Shown: positions 56,361 to 64,000 of the stretch, piece by piece
Position numbering within the stretch: the first letter of the stretch is position 1
Layout: each line of letters starts with the position of its first letter
Source: Vitrella brassicaformis
Lineage: Eukaryota; Sar; Vitrellaceae
Direction: 5' to 3'
Assembly (NCBI GenBank): GCA_001179505.1
Contig: CDMY01000571.1
Coordinates: 50,841 to 114,840 of the forward strand
DNA: 64,000 nucleotides
The notes under the pieces: generated by a model
The model's input: the letters and a program-made list of their open reading frames with translations, nothing else
What the model was told of the DNA's origin: nothing
The model's database searches: none
Position numbers and translations under genes: made by a program

Positions 56361-58127
56361 TCACTTGATGCCGAGTGTCACCCACTGGCCCCGCTCGTCG
56401 ATGCGGCCCAGCTGCTGCCACCCACCAAACTGACAGTCGTCATTGCCCAAATGGTCGTTGAAGCTCTTGTTGATGGCCCCCTCCTCTATGCCGTGTCGGG
56501 CCGCCTCGGCCAGCCGGGCCCTCTGCACCACCTCACGCACACCCACACGGCCCCGTGTGTGGACCACCTGGTGTGGGCGGCTGTCGGCCCTGATGGCGAA
56601 GCACTGCAGCGGCACCCGCACCGTCACGCCGCCCACATTGGCCGTCCCGCCCACCACCTCCCTGTTGCTGCTGGCATACAGCGCCGACTTGATGAAATGG
56701 TCGACGGCCGCACACACACGGCGGGCCATGTCGCTGTGCCGGATGACGATGTTGGCAGCGATGGCCTCATTGGCGGCGTCTTGGTCGAAGCACATGGCGG
56801 CAATCCGCCAGCCGATGGCCTCTGCCTCGTGTGGGCCGTAGCCATTGGGGGCGGGGAGGGCGGTGGGGGACGGACTGACCAGAGGTGTGCCGGGGGGCTG
56901 CAGCAGGTGGGGGATGAGAGTGGGAAGGGACCTCATCAGGAAGGCCGCCAGCGACCGCTGAGGGGCGAGGGCCGCATTGACGGCCGCCATCGCCCCGGTG
57001 TGGATGTCGTTGAGCACTGTTGTGCACTGGGGCAGCACCAGCTGGCGGCAACGGCGGTCCTGCTCAGTGGCTGTGGACATCCGGCCGATGTCGGCACCGC
57101 TTCGCAGCAAGATGCGGATGGTAGCCTCGCCAGGGGGCATCCTGCGGATGGCTCGGTCCCTGGCGTCTTGCGGCTCGGTGACGTCTTGCGATGCCTGAAT
57201 CAATCCATAGAGATTGCAGGCGGCCACAACCAGCGGCGTCTCGTTGGGGTTGACCGTCGGCCCTCTGTTGATGTCCGCTGCTGGCAGGTGGCGGCCGAGG
57301 TAGTCGGTCACACACGGAGAGCCCTGAGATGCCGCCTCGTGCAGAGGGGTGAAATAGTTGCCACTCACTGCCGTCAGACTCGCCCCGTTGTTCACGAGCA
57401 GCTCGAGATACGAATCGATGAAGGCCTGCGAATAGCTTCCTCCCTCGCTGCGGGCTGCACCGTGGATCAGATTGCCGTTCAAGTATTGTTCGGTTGCGAG
57501 TGTGGCGTCATACCGAATGAGCCGCCGGTAGATCGACAGCAGCCGCTCCTCATAGGCGGGAGACACGATTCTGCCGGTAAAGTAAAGGGACCAGGGCAGC
57601 TCCATGACAGCGAGCATTCCATGACGGCGCACCGCAGCGCCGCGTGCCAATAAGACCCTCACGGCACTCTCGTTGCCGCACCAGACTGCCACCTTGATGG
57701 GCAAAGACCACTCGTCAAAGATCAGTGGCGTGTTTATGGCGGCACCTCCGTCGATGAGGGCGTTAATGATGTCCGCCTCGAGCTCACGAGACGACCAATG
57801 AGGAAAACGGACGGGCCGCGGAGGACCGCTGCTGTCTGCTTTGTGGGTCGACAGAGTGCCGTCGCTCAGATTGTCGACAGCGAGCGAAAGCAGCCGATAC
57901 GGCCGTCCACGAGCGTCGCTGCCGCATACACGCAGCCGGGGAATACTGTCCGGGTCAGCACCATCCTGTATGAGTTGCGTGACCTGCTGCGGGTGAGTGA
58001 AGGTCCGATGAGCGATGCCCTCAGCCAGCCGTCGGGTCGCACCGCTGGTGCCGTTCACGTGCCCGATCTCGATGTCCTCGAGCCGCAGACAGTCATCAAG
58101 CTGCTGGCTTTGCGCACTGGAGGCCAT
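56361..58127 (-). CDS. Large ankyrin-repeat protein, copy 3 (intact, single exon)
   Basis: Open from ATG 58127 (MASSAQSQQLDDCLRLEDIE) to a stop at 56361, 588 residues. It has the same architecture as copy 1: N-terminal signature, ankyrin helices (ADIINALIDGGAAINTP; YFTPLHEAASQGSPCVTDYL; TPLVVAACNLYGLIQA), the conserved RSLAAFLMRSLPTLIPHLLQ region and the tail QWVTLGIK. Its C-terminal 200 residues are nearly the same as copy 2, including GGTANVGGVTVRVPLQCFAI, so copies 2 and 3 are the most recent pair. CT-rich and CA-rich sequence just downstream of the stop is also shared with copy 2. Confidence 0.85.
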   Translation of the reverse strand: MASSAQSQQLDDCLRLEDIEIGHVNGTSGATRRLAEGIAHRTFTHPQQVTQLIQDGADPDSIPRLRVCGSDARGRPYRLLSLAVDNLSDGTLSTHKADSSGPPRPVRFPHWSSRELEADIINALIDGGAAINTPLIFDEWSLPIKVAVWCGNESAVRVLLARGAAVRRHGMLAVMELPWSLYFTGRIVSPAYEERLLSIYRRLIRYDATLATEQYLNGNLIHGAARSEGGSYSQAFIDSYLELLVNNGASLTAVSGNYFTPLHEAASQGSPCVTDYLGRHLPAADINRGPTVNPNETPLVVAACNLYGLIQASQDVTEPQDARDRAIRRMPPGEATIRILLRSGADIGRMSTATEQDRRCRQLVLPQCTTVLNDIHTGAMAAVNAALAPQRSLAAFLMRSLPTLIPHLLQPPGTPLVSPSPTALPAPNGYGPHEAEAIGWRIAAMCFDQDAANEAIAANIVIRHSDMARRVCAAVDHFIKSALYASSNREVVGGTANVGGVTVRVPLQCFAIRADSRPHQVVHTRGRVGVREVVQRARLAEAARHGIEEGAINKSFNDHLGNDDCQFGGWQQLGRIDERGQWVTLGIK

Positions 58128-58836
58128 CCCTCACGCCATCATTCTAAGCTGCATGCATTGTCACACACGAACAGCACACAGTGCCTCCCTCCTCTCTCTC
58201 TCTCTCTCTCTGTCCATCCATCCATCCATCCATTCGCACCTCATCAGTGAGTGGGCGATGCGTCGAGGCAGTCTTCCTTGCCGTCGGTGAAGGGACACGT
58301 CGCATAAGCGAGATCGCCTGCAGAGCACACAGAACAACACACACAGCGTCATCCATGCCTCTGCCCTCGTCCCTCTCTGCGTCCCTTCTCGCACCTCAAT
58401 CAACTGGTCGGAATGGCGTCCCTCAGAGATGGGGATGTCGCAGATGGCTCATCTCGGCAGCACCTGGCTCATCAGGCCTCACGGGAAAGCAATTACCGGG
58501 AAGCAGATAAACACACCAAGCCCCCTCACCGAGCCCTATCCACCAACGGGCCGGTCCTCCCTCTCATTGCGAGCTTGGATGAGATCACCAAGAGCTTCCC
58601 AAAGCATTGCGGGACCAGCAGGGCTGTGCCAGTGCATCACCCCATCCGGGTAAGCTCAGATCTGACACATGCACACACACCTGCCTTGTTGATGATCTCA
58701 GTCTTCTCGCTTTCTTCCCGGGTGGCTGGTTCAGGCCGCCTTATCGGACATTCGTCGGAGCGCGGGGCTTCCCTCACGCCCATGTGTTGGCCGGTGTGAC
58801 TGATTTATTCATCAGCAGCAGCCGAAGCCGCTCTCA
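58128..58836. other. Upstream region of ankyrin copy 3 and of the TauE/SafE gene
   Basis: The first 280 bp are the duplicated flank also seen at 20137-20420, including (CT)n at 58190-58210 and (CATC)n at 58215-58230. The rest precedes the permease; an acceptor-like atcag at 58810-58814 before an in-frame QQPKPLS suggests that the permease may have an extra 5' exon that I could not identify. Confidence 0.45.
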
Positions 58837-61204
58837 ATGGATGGCATCGTATGGATCAGCTGTGCTATCGTGACGTTCGTCGGTGCGGCCTTCTCGGCGG
58901 GGGGAGGCATCGGCGGCGGGGCCATCTACATCCCCACTTATATGGTCATCTTCGGGACGGCGCATTTGGCGGTGCCGCTGAGCAAGGTGACCATATTCGG
59001 GCTGGCGCTGGCCTCCAACTTGTTCAATGTGCATCAGAGGCACCCGAAGAGGGACAGGTGAGAGAGGGAGGGAAAGAAATGGTCCTGATGCACTGTGTGT
59101 GTGGTGTGCCTGTTTGTGTGCCAGGCCGTTGATCAACTACGAGATGTGTATCATGCTGGAGCCTGCAACTCTCATCGGTGCGTCAGCATTGCCGGCCTTC
59201 CTGCATTTACTCTGGATGGGTGCTGTAGGTGCGATGATCGGCGTCTACCTGAACGTGGTGATGACGTCGATCGAGATCCTCGGCTGCCTCGTGGTGGTCC
59301 TCTCCATCACTTCCTACAAGACCTTTGTCAAGGGCGTCAAGCAGTACCGGCAGGAGTCCCTCACACACACACGGATACCCCACACAGAACTGCCGGCCAT
59401 CGCCGTCCACCCACACACGCAAGACACTATGAGGACTGACCAGGCCGACCAGCCAGAAGACACACAAGACCGAGAGGGAGGCAAGATGCCCCTGATTGTG
59501 ACGTCGACCGACCCCCTGCTGGCCTCCCTCCCTCCCAGCCATGGCGGCCATGGCGACGTTTCCCCCGCCGGCGTGAGCACCGGCATGCCCAGCGACACCT
59601 CCCCCCTCTCTCTGCGCATGGCAGACGTCAAGACACCAGGCGGCAGAAGCCACCAAGTACAACAGCAAGAGCACCAGGAGAGTGAGAAAGCGGCTCTGCT
59701 GCCGCGAGGGAGAGAGGGACAGGGGGAGGAGGGGAGGGGTCGGCAGCCGCTGGAGATAGAAGAGGAAGTTGGTGACGAGAAGAACACAGACGAGGTGCGG
59801 CGGTACCACAGGTGGGATGCGTGTGTGCCGTGGGGGTGGCTGGGTGTGCTGGTGGTGTGCTGGGCCGTCAACTGCGCGGCACTCGTCTATGCGGGCGGGC
59901 CGACCGGCATTCTCTGCGGTCAGTGAGGCAGCAAGGCAGAGAAAGGGAAATGGGATTATGTGTGTTGTGTTGTGCAGGCGATTTGCTGCAGAAGATTGCT
60001 CTGTTGACACTGATTGTGGTGCTGGCGTCGTTCACATTATGGTTCCGCCAAGTGCTGCTCGCATACAGAGTGGGTGGGAAGGAGCATGTGCACCGCCACC
60101 TTGCTCATCGTTTCTCTATCTGTCTGTCTGTCGATCGATCAGCGTGACCGTGAGGTGTGCGGCTTCCACACACACGCCATCGACGAGGGCGGATTCGGAT
60201 GGATCACCGCCAGAAACACACGTACCTTTGCACACACACACACGATGCCTTCACTCCATCCATCCATCCTGTTGCTGTGTCAGTGGTGTACCCGTTTTGG
60301 TCGATGGTGGCTGGCGTGGCGGCGGGGTGCCTCGGTAGGCATCTATGTGTTTGTTGGTGTGTTGGGGGTGCTCGGTGGTCATTCATGCCGTCAGTGCAGT
60401 GAGGATGTGACCTTATCGCAAGCAGCGACTGGCCTGTCTGTCTTGCTGGCCGTCGCGATGAGCTTTGCAAAATTCCAATTGATACTTCTGAACCAAAGAG
60501 GCAGACAGACAGACAGACAGCATAGCTGCCCATTTCATTGTCCATGGCCAGATTTGTTTGCTGTGTGTGTGTGTGTGTGTGTGTGCAGGTATTGGTGGTG
60601 GTCTTGTGAAGGGCCCCTTGATGCTTGAGATAGGTAACTGGGAGAGAGAGAGAGAGAGAGAGAGAGAGCGACGACGCAGTTCGTTCATTCGCACGTTGGT
60701 CTCTCTCAGGTCTGCTCCCCCACTCGGCCGTCGTCTCGTGAGCAACACGCCACTCCTACACACACACACACACACACACAGGCGTGTGTGTGTGTGGTGC
60801 AGTGCGACGTTCATGATCCTGTTCACCTCGTCGAGCACCTCGCTGCAATTCGGCCTCATGGGTGGGTCGGTGGACAACCAACCAACCAAACAAACCATAC
60901 GCTCATTCTGGCATTCTGTCATTGTCGTGATGCGTGTCACACAGGCCGCCTCGAGATTGTTTCGTCCCTCATCTTCTCGCTGTGCGCCTTCTGCGGAGCG
61001 GTGAGCGGACAAACAGCCAACCAGCCCAAAAGAGCTGTGTGTTTGTCACACCAATCAGCTGGTGGGGGTCAAGCTGGTGTCTGCCGCCGTGCGGCGGTTC
61101 AAGCACGGCCAATCGGGGGTCACCTTCCTCCTCGGCACACTCATCCTTGTTAGGTAACCCCACCAACCCCTCACACACACACACGAAATGGCTGAATGCT
61201 CTCC

Positions 61205-61238
<34 letters not shown>

Positions 61239-61407
61239 CAGTATGTGTTGCATGGTGGGTGTGAGCATCCACGAGGAGCTGCACGGGGTGAGGAAGCGGC
61301 CGCCCTTCTCTGTGAAGAACCTGTGTGAGGCCCTGCACAAACACCCACAGACCCCCGAGCTGCCACAGATGTTCTCCTGGCACAAGTGGCAGAAATGGCA
61401 CCACTGA
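58837..61407 (+). CDS. TauE/SafE-family anion permease, 11 exons
   Basis: Exons 58837-59057, 59125-59918, 59978-60069, 60143-60221, 60284-60334, 60589-60633, 60710-60737, 60803-60861, 60945-61000, 61059-61153 and 61242-61407 join in phase to 561 residues. Family members are eight-to-ten-helix membrane proteins implicated in sulfite/sulfonate or organic anion export. The two inverted repeats are visible: FSAGGGIGGGAIYIPTYMVI in the first half and GIGGGLVKGPLMLE with SATFMILFTSSSTSLQFGLM in the second. A hydrophilic loop of about 170 residues (rich in Gln, Glu, Ser) separates them, larger than in bacterial relatives. The C-terminal tail (KWQKWHH) is cytosolic or lumenal. The substrate is not readable. 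Exon 2 uses a GTCAGT donor. The true start may lie in an upstream exon. Confidence 0.88.
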
Positions 61408-61869
61408 CTTACGAACAGAGAGGGAGGGAGGGAGGGAGGACTGAGTGTGCGGGTGCGTGGGGGTGGGGTGTACAGAAAGATCGAGGTCCTTTTTCATATG
61501 AATGAAAGTGTTCTGTTGAGAGGAATGAGTGTGTGCTGAGTCTGATGTCTGCATGGGAGGTGGGGGGCGGAGGGGTGCACACACATTCTTTGTTCCCATG
61601 ATTCATTCGAGTCGTCCTTGATAGATATGGATGTCCTTTATGAGTATCGACCGGCCGTCGCACGTGTGTGCGTGTAGACAGATACTGGCATGCATGCGTC
61701 ACGACAAAGCTCTAAACCCGCTGAAAAAGGGGTGATCTGCCGCCCCCTTCGGCGCCTTCTCCACCACCCACTCAGCCACCCATTTACACTCTATCTCCAT
61801 CTGCACATAGCCGTCTGCCCCACACAGTGCGATTCGTATCACTCGCTGCCCCCTGCCTCCTGCCCCATA
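61408..61869. other. Intergenic gap, no gene seen
   Basis: Tail-to-tail gap of about 460 bp with a (GAGG)n run at 61422-61440. No exon recognised. Confidence 0.45.
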
Positions 61870-63665
61870 TCACCCCGCCCGCAATCGGCCGCTCCCTCGC
61901 TGCATGAAGGACGGCTGCTGCTGCTGTGGCTGTGGCTGTGGCTGTGTAGGCGGCTGTGCTGGTGGTGGTGTTGGGGGTGGGGGTGTGTGTGGTTGTCCGA
62001 TAGGCTGTCCGCAGTAGACGGCCTTGTAGGCGGGCTCGGTGAGGACGTAGTGCTCGCACTCGTCGTATGAGTGGAACAGCTGCTGGCCCGTCTCGTTGTC
62101 CTCGTGCAGGGACCACCTGCACCCATCCATCCATCCATGCGCACACACACACACACACACAGAGAGATCAGGGTGCGTGTATGTGTGTCTCATGATTCAG
62201 TCACTCAGCTCACATGGAGAAATCCAGCTCACAGCCTTCAGCAGCATCTGAAAAGGATCACACCACCAATCTCTGTCCGCCTCTCTGTTGTGTCTCATTC
62301 GCCGCCTCTTACTCGGTAGTTCTAGCGGCATGAACAGCTCCCTGACAGCACTTGCGATGCTCTCGTTGCCCCTCACCGCCGCCACACACCCCTCCACCGT
62401 GTTATTCCAGTAGGCACCGAACACCTTCCACACCGGGGCATTCGCACACGTGCGCGCCACCTGGTGCGCCAGCTTCTCGGCACACTTTTCCGCCATTGCA
62501 CCTCCTGCAGTTGCAGTGGCATTAGTGCCAGCCCCCGGCACATTTGCCCCCGGTGCGAATGTGGGCACGTGTGTATGTGTGTGGTGGAGCGGCTTTGGCG
62601 TCACGAACGACGTGTCGCCGCTGCTGGTGTTGGTGTTGGTGGGAGGGAGAGGGGGCGGGGGAGGTGACTGGCCTGGTGCTGGTGATGGCGGCCCTGGTGG
62701 CTGGGAGAATGGCTGAGGCGGCATGCCGGGCGGTGGCGGTGGGGTTGAAGACATAGATGGACCTGGCACTGCACACAAACAGAGGCATGGGTGAGTCCGA
62801 GAGTTGGGACCATTGTCGCTGCTCACTTGGGGGATTATTCTGCATAGGGCCAGGTGGTGGTGGTGGTGGTGAGCCTGGTGACCCCGACGGCCCATCAGGG
62901 AGAGGAGGCCCCATAGGTGCCATAGGTGGCGCATGGGACGTGATATTTCCATCATGAATCGGCGGCGCCATGCTGTCCACGGGCGGTCCGGGAGGGCCTG
63001 GTTGGCCTGCGAATGGCTGCTGTGGTGCGGGAGGGGGAGGGCCTGACGGGCCCCCGACACCCGGCGCTACAAGAAAATGGACAAAACACCAGAAGAAGAG
63101 ATCTACATGCCTTTCTGCCGATTCTCTGTGGGCCGTTGTGGCGCGGAGTGAGTACCTGCAGTGGTCGGCTCGTTCGGCATCGGTGGGACACCCACACCTG
63201 CATCCGTGCGCCAACACAACAAAGGGGAGAGGGAACATGACAAGAGGAGAAGAGATCTATCTCTCGCTATGGATGGCGTGCCTGTGCCAGGAGTCGGTCC
63301 TGGTGGCGCGGGAGGAACTGATAGAACACGACAATCGCACAAACAAGAGAAAAAAACCCCAGATCTCTTCAACCTGCCATTGCAGTGACTTCATCACCCA
63401 TCATACCAGCTTGATTAGCGTCGGGCGGTGCTGTAGTCGGCTGTAGGGGGCCTTCTGGCGCAGGTGGCATGCCGGTTGGCTGCACCGCCTGGATCTTGGC
63501 TAATTCCATGCTTTTGTTCACCATTGTCGACGTCGACGTCGCTCGGCTGGCCTTGAAGAGTGAGTGCTGCCCCGGCTCGATGAGGCGGTCGGCGCCGCCT
63601 CGGTTGACGGCATGGGCAACAGAGGCGACCGACAGCAGACACACAAGCGCACTGCAAACCTCCAT
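61870..63665 (-). CDS. Secreted proline-rich protein with a Cys-containing C-terminal domain, 7 exons
   Basis: Exons 63665-63407, 63317-63282, 63197-63156, 63066-62827, 62768-62313, 62247-62214 and 62116-61870 join in phase to 437 residues. A signal peptide (MEVCSALVCLLSVASVAHA) opens the protein. The middle is proline/glycine-rich (PPPPPGMPPQPFSQPPGPP), then a globular region with conserved-looking cysteines: AEKCAEKLAHQVARTCANAP, VWKVFGAYWNNTVEGCVAAV, SYDECEHYVLTEPAYKAVYC. The tail is again Pro/Gln-rich. NNT and NES are possible N-glycosylation sites. Exon 2 ends at ACAG|GCACGC, so intron 2 would be a GC-AG intron. This fits an extracellular matrix, cell-wall or surface protein; I do not recognise a family. 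Confidence 0.72.
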
Positions 63666-64000
63666 CCCCCCTTGGAAACCGGGATCTGACCCTAGTCCAC
63701 CGCACTTTGCGAGCGGTGGACAGCCGGTTGACTCCATCTGTCCACCGGTGATCTTCCCCCCCCGGGTGTCAGAGGGTGATTGGGGCAGCACCTTTCCCCC
63801 CCGTCGCCCCTCGGCCGTCCAGAACGCCCTCTCTGGCCAGCCAGGTGCGTCCCGTCCTCCGCGGCTTGAGTCCCGCCTCTGGGGGCCTGATCGCTCTGTC
63901 GTAGGCTCTGCCGCGCCGCCTCTGCACTCTGCAGTGCGTGCGGCTTTTGTCTCGTGGTTCAGCCATCGCTACCTGCTGTTTCAGTAGCTCATTGACGCCA
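63666..64000. other. Window edge, no gene assigned
   Basis: GC-rich sequence upstream of the proline-rich gene. The short minus frame at 63966-63769 (MAEPRDKSRTHCRV) lacks supporting features. Confidence 0.35.

Noticed and set aside
56451-57653. 400-residue plus-strand open frame
   Set aside because: Antisense to the intact ankyrin copy 3; the high GC third-position bias of the true gene keeps this frame open.
62450-63450. Plus-strand Gly-rich frames opposite the proline-rich gene
   Set aside because: Complement of proline codons yields glycine runs; the minus strand has the signal peptide and phase-consistent exons.

Overview
This window is nuclear DNA from an intron-rich, GC-rich protist. 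Most introns are GT-AG, roughly 60-200 bp long, and many carry (CA)n, (GA)n, (CATC)n or (GTCT)n microsatellites. The gene content (VPS54, TDP1, LAG1-type ceramide synthase, TauE/SafE, HPP and auxilin-type proteins, plus lineage-specific ankyrin and F-box-like families) rules out a prokaryote or a virus. My best guess is a photosynthetic alveolate such as the chromerid Vitrella, but that is an inference from style and content, not a database match.

Conserved genes, for which I could join exons with matching phase, are: a partial coiled-coil gene (87-1137, -); transaldolase (4293-6019, -) head to head with a ceramide synthase (6257-7640, +); an unrecognised six-exon gene (8355-10040, -); a polytopic membrane protein (10335 to about 11.9 kb, +); VPS54 (12488-16087, -); an alpha/beta hydrolase (20529-22157, +); a 2OG-Fe(II) oxygenase (22636-24390, -); a GAF-HPP membrane protein (40724-42956, -) head to head with a 12-exon F-box/LRR-like gene (43182-46246, +); a DIX-like/auxilin J-domain protein (48597-50476, +) behind a small DIX-like relative (47284-47955, +); TDP1 (53069-55799, +); a TauE/SafE permease (58837-61407, +); and a secreted proline-rich protein (61870-63665, -).

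Between them lie lineage-specific families at different stages of decay. A large ankyrin protein occurs three times: 1710-3521 and 56361-58127 are intact, while 18411-20136 is broken by a 4-nt insertion, and the last two share duplicated flanks. F-box-like relatives sit at 24.7-27.1 kb (eroded 5' half), 28.0-30.1 kb and 43.2-46.2 kb, with a heavily decayed gene that may be related at 16.75-17.95 kb. From 30.9 to 40.0 kb is a minus-strand graveyard: kinase-like pieces, coiled-coil and Cys-cluster modules and tandem units. Related copies occur at 51.4-52.9 kb (+) and 55.85-56.2 kb (-), with independent lesions.

The most interesting items are the DIX-like plus J-domain fusion and its tandem partner, the GAF-HPP fusion, the fast-decaying multi-copy families, and a splice-donor repertoire with many GTC donors and one GC donor. 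Exon joins were made by eye from splice sites, phase and protein sense, without transcript data.
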